DNA from: an uncultured Mycoplasmatota bacterium
GTDB taxonomy: Bacteria > Bacillota_I > Bacilli_A > RF39 > UBA660
DNA length: 64,000 nt
NCBI GenBank assembly: GCA_948434005.1
Contig: CAOJEH010000002.1
Location: 1 to 64,000, forward strand
Direction: 5' to 3'
Shown here: positions 26,154 to 32,116 of the stretch, one piece after another
Position numbering within the stretch: position 1 is the stretch's first letter
Layout of the letters: each line of letters starts with the position of its first letter
Program-made: the position numbers and the translations under genes
The notes under the pieces: generated by a model
Database searches by the model: none
Seen by the model: the letters and a program-made list of their open reading frames with translations, nothing else
What the model was told of the DNA's origin: nothing

Positions 26154-27148
26154 AATTTGCAGCATTTTTAGAAGAAAAATTTTCCTTTATAATATTCCAA
26201 ATAATCCTTATAGCAATAATTACTGGAATTTTATATTTAACAAATATTCCAATTTATTACATAATTCTAACAATTATACTGCTAATAACATTAGTTATAG
26301 CCTATTTATTTATAGTTTATATTTTTAATTTAAGAAAATATAAAAAGATTGTGTCATTAGTAGATAATTTAGAAGAAAAGCATTTAATAGCAGAAATATT
26401 AAAGAAGCCACTTAACTTGGAAAATAAAGCATACTATTATGCTTTGAAACAGGCTTGTAAAGGTATGCTTGATAAAATAAGCATAATAGAAAAAGATTTT
26501 TTAGATTATCAAGAATACATAGAGAGTTTTGTTCACGAGATAAAAACTCCGATTGCTGCATTATCTTTGACTTTTGATAATAATCAAGATTTTCAATTAA
26601 AAAGTGAAATAGATAAAATAAATGAACTAACAGAACAAATCCTTTTTTATGCTCGAAGCAACAATACTGAAAAAGATTATTTTGTTACAGAACTTAATTT
26701 GGAAGATGTAGTGCATAGAGTAGTTATGAAATATAGACATTACATTTTAAATAAAAAGATTAGATTAGATCTTCATAATTTAGATAATAAAATTTATGTA
26801 GATGAAAAATGGATAGTGTTCATATTATCACAAATTATTCAAAATAGTATTAAATATTTAGATAAGAAAGATAAATTGATAGAAATATCAAGTAAAAATA
26901 ATAAAAACAATGTTATTTTGACAATAAGAGATAATGGGTGTGGTATTAGTAAATCAGACTTAATTAGAGTGTGTGAAAAAGGTTTTACTGGAGTTAATAG
27001 AAAAAAAGAATATGCAACAGGAATGGGACTTTATTTATCAAACAAATTATGTGAAAAACTAGGATTAAGTTTGAAAATTGATTCTATACAATATAAATAT
27101 ACTGAAGTAAAGATAATATTTCCTAAAAATAGCATAACAAAATTTTAG
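26150..27148 (+). CDS. BceS-like intramembrane-sensing histidine kinase
   Basis: A 332-residue kinase with two N-terminal membrane helices (about 14-32 and 36-58) joined by only a few residues, the intramembrane-sensing layout of BceS. The phosphoacceptor is H129 in SFVHEIKTPIAALSL; ATP-binding boxes are IIQNSIKYL, RDNGCGI and GMGLYLSNKLCEKLG. It gets its signal through the BceAB transporter rather than a sensor domain. Coupled to the regulator gene by ATGA. Confidence 0.93.
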   Translation: MKFAAFLEEKFSFIIFQIILIAIITGILYLTNIPIYYIILTIILLITLVIAYLFIVYIFNLRKYKKIVSLVDNLEEKHLIAEILKKPLNLENKAYYYALKQACKGMLDKISIIEKDFLDYQEYIESFVHEIKTPIAALSLTFDNNQDFQLKSEIDKINELTEQILFYARSNNTEKDYFVTELNLEDVVHRVVMKYRHYILNKKIRLDLHNLDNKIYVDEKWIVFILSQIIQNSIKYLDKKDKLIEISSKNNKNNVILTIRDNGCGISKSDLIRVCEKGFTGVNRKKEYATGMGLYLSNKLCEKLGLSLKIDSIQYKYTEVKIIFPKNSITKF

Positions 27149-27166
27149 AGGAGGCGTAAAATTGTA

Positions 27167-27778
27167 ATGAAAAAAATATATTTCGTAGGTGGTTCTCCCT
27201 GTGCTGGTAAAAGCACGGTATGTGAAATAATCGCAAAAAAGTATAATTTGTATTATTTTAAGGTTGATGACTATTTAGATAAATATATGAAAAAAGTTGC
27301 CTTAAATAAGGATACATTGTGTAAAAAAAATCTATCTATGACACCTGAAGAAATATGGATGAGAAATCCTGTAATACAAAAAGATGAAGAATTAGGTATA
27401 TAAAAAGAAATATTTGATGATGTAATAAATGATTTAGAAAAGATAAGTTGTGATAACGATATTATAACAGAGGGATGTGCTTATTTACCAATATTGATAA
27501 AAGAATTAGGAATTACAGATAACAAGTATTTAGCAATAATTCCTACAAAGGAATTTCAAGTAACTCATTATCAAGAAAGGCAATTTGTTTCTTATGTACT
27601 TGACGGGTGTTCTAATAAAGAAAAAGCATTTGAAAATTGGATGGAAAGAGATTTTCTGTTTTCTAAAGAAATAGAAAGACAATGTGAGAGTAATAAATTA
27701 AAAATAATGATAAATGATGGTACAACTAATTTAGATGATATGGTAAATGAAGTTGTTACTCATTTTGGAATAGATTAG
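27167..27778 (+). pseudogene. P-loop kinase-like gene broken by one in-frame TAA
   Basis: The frame from ATG 27167 (ribosome binding site GAGGAGG) encodes a P-loop protein (KIYFVGGSPCAGKSTVCEIIAKKYNLYYFKVDDYLDKYM) that stops at TAA 27401-27403. The same frame continues without a gap to 27778 with plausible sequence (IITEGCAYLPILIKELG, QERQFVSYVL, AFENWMERDFLFSKEIERQC), about 203 residues in all. One nonsense change thus splits a nucleoside/adenylate kinase-like AAA protein. It could be a sequencing error or a real inactivation. Confidence 0.8.
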
Positions 27779-27792
27779 AGGAGTGAGTTTTT

Positions 27793-28203
27793 ATGAAAAA
27801 AATATGGAATGGATGGCTTAAAGAATCAGTATTTATGTACTGTGTTATATACACAATAGCAACTTTAGTAAATAGTGTTCTTTATTTAATAAATGGAACA
27901 TATTCAGATCCTAATGGGAATTGGCACGAAATAGATAGAGCATTGATAGTTCTAATAGGTGTTCTAGCCTATAAAATGGCGACAAAATTACCTATTAAGA
28001 ATACACTTGTTAGAATGATAGTAACATATATTCCAACAATGTCGCTTACTTTCTTTTATATTTGGCTAACTGGTTTTAGAGAGCCACTTGCTTCATCAGC
28101 ATATCAAGATATATTTATAAACTATACAGGATTATTTTTGATAATATCGGTTATAGCAATAGTCCTAGAAAAAGGCAAATCTAAAAAATTAAAAGGAAGA
28201 TAA
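27793..28203 (+). CDS. Four-span membrane protein, unknown (DUF6608-like)
   Basis: A 136-residue membrane protein with four hydrophobic segments (about 14-34, 48-66, 76-94 and 108-128) and the opening MKKIWNGWLKESVFMYCVIYTIATLVNSVLYL. I recall similar proteins named DUF6608 in gut Firmicutes mobile elements, but cannot confirm. GAGGAGTGAG precedes the ATG. Function unknown. Confidence 0.7.
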   Translation: MKKIWNGWLKESVFMYCVIYTIATLVNSVLYLINGTYSDPNGNWHEIDRALIVLIGVLAYKMATKLPIKNTLVRMIVTYIPTMSLTFFYIWLTGFREPLASSAYQDIFINYTGLFLIISVIAIVLEKGKSKKLKGR

Positions 28204-28208
28204 TAATT

Positions 28209-28385
28209 ATGAACAATGAATTAAAAAAAGCAATCTTAAAATTAAAAGAAATAAAAGATTTATTAGAAAAGTTTTCTAATAGAGATGAAGCAATAAAATT
28301 TCTTGCTGAAGAAACAGGAATTTCAAAAGAAGAATGTGCTACTGCCTATGATTTTTTGGTAAAAGTTAATTTAGATAAAAAATAG
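28209..28385 (+). CDS. 58-residue helical protein
   Basis: A small frame from ATG 28209 encodes an acidic helical protein (NELKKAILKLKEIKDLLEKF, then EEAIKFLAEETGISKEECATAYDFLVKV). The second half looks like a small helix-turn-helix or UBA-like bundle. No clear ribosome binding site except the AGGAAG at 28195. It follows the membrane protein by six bases and may be co-transcribed. Function unknown. Confidence 0.55.
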   Translation: MNNELKKAILKLKEIKDLLEKFSNRDEAIKFLAEETGISKEECATAYDFLVKVNLDKK

Positions 28386-28401
28386 AAAGCAGGAATATTT
28401 A

Positions 28402-28529
28402 ATGAAAGATTTAAAAGAATTAGTAAAATTATTTAAGGAAAATCCAATACTGAAGTTACAACATTAGTAGCAATGGTTATAGGAGCAATTTTAGGAGTTA
28501 TAGCATTTTATAATGGTTGGTTAGGATAA
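28402..28529 (+). pseudogene. Small membrane protein gene with a frameshift
   Basis: ATG 28402 after AGGAA begins MKDLKELVKLFKENP and then runs into TAG. From about 28448 the next frame gives TEVTTLVAMVIGAILGVIAFYNGWLG and a stop at 28527-28529, a good membrane helix. The total of 128 bases is not a multiple of three, so one base has been lost near 28445-28450. Restored, it would be a single-span protein of about 42 residues. Confidence 0.6.
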
Positions 28530-28553
28530 TCAAGAATAAAAATGGAGGTACAA

Positions 28554-28730
28554 ATGGAGCAAAAGTTACAGTGGATTATATGTCCCGTTTGTGGAAATAA
28601 AACACGACTAAAAATGAGAAACGATACAATAATGAAAAACTTTCCTCTATATTGTCCGAAATGTAAAAGGGAAAGTTTGATTGAAGTTAAGAATATGCAA
28701 GTGAAAGTTATTAAGAAATTAAATCTATAA
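28554..28730 (+). CDS. Cysteine-rich KTR-motif small protein
   Basis: A 58-residue protein with two CxxC pairs and the KTR motif: WIICPVCGNKTRLKMRNDT, then NFPLYCPKCKRESLIEVKN. This is the Cys-rich KTR family (PF14205 as I recall), common in Tn916/Tn1549-type elements and presumably zinc-binding. ATG 28554 follows GGAGG; the upstream in-frame ATG at 28542 lies inside that site. Function unknown. A terminator follows. Confidence 0.85.
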   Translation: MEQKLQWIICPVCGNKTRLKMRNDTIMKNFPLYCPKCKRESLIEVKNMQVKVIKKLNL

Positions 28731-28736
28731 ATTAAG

Positions 28737-28778
28737 GTCTATAAATATGTAATTATTATATTTATAGACTATTTTTTT
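28737..28778 (+). terminator. Intrinsic terminator after the KTR gene
   Basis: A perfect 12-bp stem (28737-28748 with 28758-28769, 9-base loop) followed by a run of seven T residues. It ends the cargo region. Confidence 0.9.
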
Positions 28779-28828
28779 ATAAAATATGAATTGTACTACA
28801 TAAAGCGACAAATTTTACAGAAATAATT

Positions 28829-28945
28829 TGATATAATTTTTAAAAATTATATTGTGATATTTTATAAGATATTAACAAGAGCCAGACGCATAGACGCAGA
28901 GCCAATAGACTATGATATTTATTCATAGTTTATTGGCTCTTTTTA
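28829..28945 (+). ncRNA. Candidate short RNA or attenuated leader with repeated GACGCA/GAGCC motif
   Basis: An extended -10 (TGATATAAT, TATAAT at 28832-28837) is followed, about 65 bases on, by an 18-bp hairpin with one G-U pair (28898-28915 with 28923-28940) and a T run. No reading frame lies between. Before the hairpin, GAGCC-A-GACGCA-TA-GACGCA-GAGCC (28879-28903) offers a second copy of the GAGCC that pairs with GGCTC in the terminator, so an alternative antiterminator fold is possible. It could be a short stable RNA of about 100 bases or the attenuator of the downstream genes. Confidence 0.5.
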
Positions 28946-29250
28946 TATTTATTACAATTAGTTAAGGATAATAAAATAAGCAATGGCTATTCTGATATAG
29001 TAATAAATATGAGAAAGAAAGGTATGAAAAGATGTAAAAAGTAGTAATAGAAGTAATTTTAAGTAGTAAATGTTACTTTCAATTATTGGTATTACTATAA
29101 AAGTTTAAATGTAAAAAGTACATATACAATAAGTAGTATTCAAAAATATGCTCGTTTACATAGCGATTGCTTGTATAGGAGCAAACGATATTATGATTGT
29201 AGATGATGACGAATACTACGAATTAAATTTAATACAATTTGAAAATAAAG
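28946..29250. other. Gene-poor stretch
   Basis: Frames here are short and broken; an open frame from 29191 (MIVDDDEYYELNLIQFENKEKRAKY) has an AGGAG 11 bases before it but runs through the hairpin at 29251-29302 into the ribosome binding site of the next gene. I see no convincing gene, RNA or repeat; it may be decayed coding DNA or the leader of the sigma-like gene. Confidence 0.4.
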
Positions 29251-29303
29251 AAAAGAGAGCGAAATATACTCTATTTGCAATAGGGGGATTTTACTCTCTT
29301 TTT
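29251..29303 (+). terminator. Terminator-like hairpin in the sigma-factor leader
   Basis: A 15-bp stem with one mismatch and one G-U pair (29251-29265 with 29288-29302) ending in TTTTTG. Placed 83 bases before the sigma-like gene, it could terminate or attenuate transcription entering it. Confidence 0.6.
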
Positions 29304-29341
29304 GTTTGCTTTAGATTAGAGAATTGCCGTAGCCCACCTTT

Positions 29342-29377
29342 ATTCAATTTGATTTTAAAAAACAAATTGAATGGAGG
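29342..29377 (+). promoter_or_regulatory. Perfect palindrome abutting the ribosome binding site of the sigma-like gene
   Basis: ATTCAATTTG (29342-29351) and CAAATTGAAT (29363-29372) form a perfect 10-bp stem with an 11-base loop that ends one base before GGAGG (29373-29377). It could control translation as an RNA stem or be a protein operator. Confidence 0.6.
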
Positions 29378-29385
29378 AAAGAAAG

Positions 29386-29862
29386 ATGGCAGATCGCCCA
29401 AAAAGAAGAAAATATAGGGATAATCCTTATATTTTAAGTTATTGTGAAGAAAAGAATCTTTACATAGTTACATTTAAAGATGTGACAGGAAAGATAAATA
29501 AAATAGAAGTACAAGAAGAAATATATAAGGCATTAGATAGATTCGAGTTAGATGATATTAAGGAAATGAACGAATATGATAGGCATATTGAGCATTCTGA
29601 AATATATGAAGATAATCTTTGTGCTAGAGCAATGGACAAGCCTACAGGATTAGAAGATTATATTATTCAGAAATCTACTTTTGAAGATTTAAAGAAAGCA
29701 ATAGATATGCTTCCAGAAGTACAAAAAAGAAGAATAAAGAAATACTATTTTGAAGATAAAACAGAGCAACAAATAGCAGATGAAGAAAATGCAACACATC
29801 AGTCAGTACATATTATTTTGGAACGAGCAATAGAAAATTTGAAAAAAATATTAAAAAATTAA
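29386..29862 (+). CDS. Sigma-70-like factor (region 4 HTH) of the element
   Basis: A 158-residue protein. Residues 1-85 are the accessory domain seen in Tn1549-type sigma-like proteins (YRDNPYILSYCEEKNLYIVTFKDVTGKINKIEVQEEIYKALDRFELDD, EYDRHIEHSEIYE). Residues 105-155 are sigma region 4 (FEDLKKAIDMLPEVQKRRIKKYYFEDKTEQQIADEENATHQSVHIILERAIENLKKI). There is no region 2, so whether it directs promoter choice by itself is unclear. I use ATG 29386 after GGAGG rather than the ATG at 29371. It probably regulates transfer or recombinase genes. Confidence 0.85.
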   Translation: MADRPKRRKYRDNPYILSYCEEKNLYIVTFKDVTGKINKIEVQEEIYKALDRFELDDIKEMNEYDRHIEHSEIYEDNLCARAMDKPTGLEDYIIQKSTFEDLKKAIDMLPEVQKRRIKKYYFEDKTEQQIADEENATHQSVHIILERAIENLKKILKN

Positions 29863-29895
29863 AATTTGGTGTCTGCAATTTGGCTCATAAGTGAG

Positions 29896-29941
29896 GAAAC
29901 AGGTGAAAGGGAGTAATTCCTTTTCAACCTGTTTCTTTTTT
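29896..29941 (+). terminator. Intrinsic terminator after the sigma-like gene
   Basis: A long stem (29896-29910 with 29919-29935, one or two bulges) followed by six T residues. The outer 9 bp are perfect. It closes the sigma-like gene. Confidence 0.85.
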
Positions 29942-30267
29942 GAAGCAGGAGATGTTCTTTGAAAATTTGATATTCATTCATCAAATACATTCCTGTTATT
30001 GAGAGCACTTTAGCAAGCACGCTTGTCGATAAATACTTGGCTATAAAATTAGGTAGCACCTAATCTGCAATGACAAATAATAGAATTAAAGATACTCCTG
30101 CCTAGCGACAGACTCAAGCAATCGGGGCAGTCTTGTGCGAACCACAAGAGGATGGAATTTCCGTGAGAATAATGTAGCACATTGTTCGTTTGATGAAATC
30201 CTATGGCTGAGGGTATTAAGACAAATATCAGTTCGAGCAAAAATAAAAATTAAAAAGTGAAATATAG
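29942..30267 (+). ncRNA. Structured non-coding island, relatively GC-rich
   Basis: No + strand gene lies here. Several stems can be read: TTTGAT/ATCAAA with an 8-base loop near 29966-29985; CAAGC-AC-GCTTG at 30014-30025; a perfect 7-bp stem ATTAGGT-AGC-ACCTAAT at 30048-30064; CTTGTG/CACAAG with a 5-base loop near 30132-30148; and AGACT/AGTCT around it. Bases 30121-30180 have 29 G or C of 60, far above the surrounding DNA. The island lies between two terminators (29896 and 30268). It may be a structured RNA of the element, an oriT, or a single-strand origin. Both - strand frames stay open but have no ribosome binding sites. Confidence 0.45.
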
Positions 30268-30296
30268 AAGCCAGAGCATAATGTTCTGGCTTTTTT
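30268..30296 (+). terminator. Intrinsic terminator at the end of the non-coding island
   Basis: An 11-bp stem (30268-30278 with 30282-30292, one G-U pair, TAA loop) followed by T residues to 30296. As no gene precedes it for 400 bases, it supports a non-coding transcript from the island. Confidence 0.88.
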
Positions 30297-30319
30297 ACAT
30301 ATAAGGAGGAAAAATTTTA

Positions 30320-30523
30320 ATGAAAAGAAAAAAATATAAGGTAAGAATTAAATTGATATTTGAAACTTCCATGGATCACGAACAAGTAAATATGGAAAAA
30401 GCAAAACAAGATGTTGATAGAGTGCTAAAAGGTTATTTAAAGAATAGAAAACTTAATATACTTAATTTAGTTGATGATAAGCCACCACGCATTATATATA
30501 AGGTTGAAAAATATGATAAGTAA
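30320..30523 (+). CDS. Small protein overlapping mazF, candidate antitoxin
   Basis: A 67-residue basic protein (KRKKYKVRIKLIFETSMDHEQVNMEKAKQDVDRVLKGYLKNRKLNILNLVDDKPPRIIYKVEKYDK). AAGGAGGAAAA precedes the ATG. It overlaps the MazF-type toxin gene by 11 bases, the usual position of an antitoxin, but does not look like MazE (no AbrB-type beta domain, no acidic C-terminal tail). It has a beta-helix-beta look. Either a novel antitoxin or an unrelated co-expressed gene. Confidence 0.6.
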   Translation: MKRKKYKVRIKLIFETSMDHEQVNMEKAKQDVDRVLKGYLKNRKLNILNLVDDKPPRIIYKVEKYDK

Positions 30524-30893
30524 TTATGAAATTAAAAAGGGCGATATTTACTATGCTATGCTTGACCCTGTAATTGGTAGTGAACAAGATGGAAAAAGAC
30601 CAGTGGTGGTAATCCAAAATAATCTTGCAAATAAGCATAGTCCAACAGTAATTATTGCTCCTATAACGACAGTTATTAAAAAAACTTATTTACCTACACA
30701 TATAGTAATATACAAAAATAACTTTCTGAAAAAAAATTCTACAATTTTGATAGAGCAGATTAGAGTTATAGATAAGTCAAGAATAACTGCTTATTTAGGT
30801 AAATTAACAGAGTTCCAAATACAAAAAATTGATAAGGCTTTAGTAAATGTTTTTGCAATAGATATTGAAAATATAGAAAGTGAGAACAAATAA
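30513..30893 (+). CDS. PemK/MazF-family endoribonuclease toxin
   Basis: A 126-residue protein with the MazF fold signature: EIKKGDIYYAMLDPVIGSEQDGKRPVVVIQNNLANKHSPTVIIAPITT, then THIVIYKNNFLKKNSTILIEQIRVIDKSRITAYLGKLTEFQIQKIDKALVNVF. The conserved R of GKRPVVVIQN and T of IAPITT match catalytic positions. It cleaves mRNA in the family. I start at ATG 30513, where the conserved domain begins. It overlaps the candidate antitoxin upstream and shares TAATG with the next gene. Confidence 0.9.
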   Translation: MISNYEIKKGDIYYAMLDPVIGSEQDGKRPVVVIQNNLANKHSPTVIIAPITTVIKKTYLPTHIVIYKNNFLKKNSTILIEQIRVIDKSRITAYLGKLTEFQIQKIDKALVNVFAIDIENIESENK

Positions 30894-31081
30894 TGAAAAT
30901 TTTTAATAGAAGAAAAAGATATGTAGTTGGTATTAGTAGTAACGATAAAATACAGTTTATAGAAGTTAAAGCCAGAAATGAAAAAGAGGCTTTAGGTATG
31001 GTGACAGATGTTTTACTTAAATGTAGTATATTTCCTTTTGTATCAGAAAATGAATTTGAATTAACTTGTAGGCGAATATAG
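30893..31081 (+). CDS. Small protein coupled to mazF
   Basis: A 62-residue protein (KIFNRRKRYVVGISSNDKIQFIEVKARNEKEALGMVTDVLLKCSIFPFVSENEFELTCRRI), with a basic start and a predicted beta-alpha-beta pattern. It begins within the toxin stop (TAATG). As the toxin's other translational partner it is a second antitoxin candidate. I recognise no family. Confidence 0.6.
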   Translation: MKIFNRRKRYVVGISSNDKIQFIEVKARNEKEALGMVTDVLLKCSIFPFVSENEFELTCRRI

Positions 31082-31093
31082 AGTTTAAAAGTC

Positions 31094-31122
31094 AAATGTG
31101 AAAATTAAAAATTCGCACATTT
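31094..31122. repeat. Inverted repeat before the recombinase module
   Basis: AAATGTG (31094-31100) and CACATTT (31116-31122) form a 7-bp stem that can be extended inward by an AATT pairing. No T run follows. It may be a recombinase or regulator site or just an mRNA stem. Confidence 0.4.
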
Positions 31123-31173
31123 CAATAATAAATTTATTTGTTTTAAAATGATTTTGTTAAGGAGGAATGAATA

Positions 31174-31638
31174 ATGGAAAAATTAAGAGTTGCAATGTAT
31201 TGTAGAGTCGCTAATAAGGAAACGACTAAAGAAGATTCAGCAATAGAAGTGCAGAAAAAAATGTTAAATGATTACTTAAAAAATAATGTTAAGGGAATAA
31301 AATTTAGAGAGTTTTATATTGATAATGGTTTTTCTGGAACAAATTATAATAGACCAGAATTTAGAAGAATGATTAAAGATATAGAAGAAAATAGGATAAA
31401 TACTATTATAGTAAAAGATTTAGTAAGGTTTGGTAGAACAAATAATACTTTACAAAGAATTGATGGACTTAAAAAAAAGTACAATATAAATTTTATTTCA
31501 GTTGTAGATAATATTGATTCATTAAAAAATCAAGATGAATTTGAAAAATCTATTTTAATTAGCAATCTTATGAATGTGTGGTATAAAAACGATTTAAAGA
31601 AAAGGAGAGAAGTCCAAAGAAAACTGAAAGGAAGATAA
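31174..31638 (+). CDS. Serine recombinase-like protein, catalytic domain only, catalytic serine absent
   Basis: A 154-residue protein covering only the resolvase catalytic domain (FREFYIDNGFSGTNYNRPEFRRMIKDIEENRINTIIVKDLVRFGRTNN). The active site normally reads R-x-S; here it is MYCRVANKE, with alanine at position 13 in place of serine. The two large recombinases downstream keep serine at the equivalent place. The protein has no DNA-binding C-terminal part. It cannot carry out strand cleavage by the usual chemistry and may act as a regulator or dimerisation partner of the recombinases. AAGGAGGAATG precedes the start. Confidence 0.85.
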   Translation: MEKLRVAMYCRVANKETTKEDSAIEVQKKMLNDYLKNNVKGIKFREFYIDNGFSGTNYNRPEFRRMIKDIEENRINTIIVKDLVRFGRTNNTLQRIDGLKKKYNINFISVVDNIDSLKNQDEFEKSILISNLMNVWYKNDLKKRREVQRKLKGR

Positions 31639-31641
31639 ATT

Positions 31642-31758
31642 TTGATTAAATTAGGAACATTGGCACTATTAGTAATGATAGTGTCTTTTTTATATGCAAT
31701 ATGTCGTGTTTCTAGTAATTGTTCTAGGCTAGAGGAAATGGAGGGTAAAAATGAATAA
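31642..31758 (+). CDS. 38-residue membrane peptide
   Basis: A TTG-initiated frame after GGAAG encodes MIKLGTLALLVMIVSFLYAICRVSSNCSRLEEMEGKNE: one membrane helix (residues 4-22) followed by a short polar tail. It overlaps the next gene's start at 31751 by eight bases, which favours a real coupled gene. Function unknown. Confidence 0.5.
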   Translation: MIKLGTLALLVMIVSFLYAICRVSSNCSRLEEMEGKNE

Positions 31759-32026
31759 AAAGGACATTGAAGCATTATCAGAAAAACTAAAAAGATGTAG
31801 GGAGATACCTTTAGATGAGGTTAATCCAGATGATGTTGATGAAATAACAGATATAAAGATAGATAAAAGGAAGTCAAGCAACGAAAGAATACTTGATTTT
31901 TTAAATAAAGTAAAAAATCCTTATATTTTCAAAGTTAAAGGAAAATTAGTAAGGATTAGGTTTTCTGATACAGATAAAACAGCAGATGACTGTTTAACTA
32001 ATGTACTGAAAAATTTGTATAGATAG
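31751..32026 (+). CDS. Small element protein (DUF6870-like)
   Basis: A 91-residue protein (KDIEALSEKLKRCREIPLDEVNPDDVDEITDIKIDKRKSSNERILDFLNKVKNPYIFKVKGKLVRIRFSDTDKTADDCLTNVLKNL). Proteins with the pattern DI.D.K....ERILDFL..VKNPY.FKV...VR..FSDT are common just before the recombinase genes in Tn1549/CTn-type elements; I recall the name DUF6870. GGAGGGT precedes the ATG. Function unknown, possibly linked to excision control. Confidence 0.75.
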   Translation: MNKKDIEALSEKLKRCREIPLDEVNPDDVDEITDIKIDKRKSSNERILDFLNKVKNPYIFKVKGKLVRIRFSDTDKTADDCLTNVLKNLYR

Positions 32027-32045
32027 TCAAGCCTACAAAATTAAA

Positions 32046-32116
32046 ATTTCCACCTTCGTAAAAAAATGAAATTTGAATTATGATTTGGTCGTAATTTGAA
32101 AGGAGGAGGTGGAAAT
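32046..32116 (+). promoter_or_regulatory. RNA stem that buries the ribosome binding site and start of the recombinase
   Basis: ATTTCCACCTTC at 32046-32057 pairs with GGAGGTGGAAAT at 32105-32116 over 12 bp (one G-U). The 3' arm includes the GGAGG ribosome binding site and the first two bases of the ATG at 32115. The loop is 47 bases. In mRNA this would block translation of the large recombinase unless opened, for example by upstream ribosomes, a protein or temperature. Confidence 0.7.

Noticed and set aside
27401-27403. TAA recoding or readthrough in the kinase-like gene
   Set aside because: TAA is the commonest stop in this window and nothing around this codon suggests recoding; a nonsense change or read error is simpler.
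29148-29417. Open frame that could encode an 89-residue protein
   Set aside because: It lacks a ribosome binding site at its first start, runs through a terminator-like hairpin and overlaps the leader and start of the sigma-like gene.
29859-30240. Two - strand open frames in the non-coding island
   Set aside because: No ribosome binding sites, opposite strand to every neighbour, and they cover terminators and hairpins; more likely by-products of a conserved RNA or DNA element.
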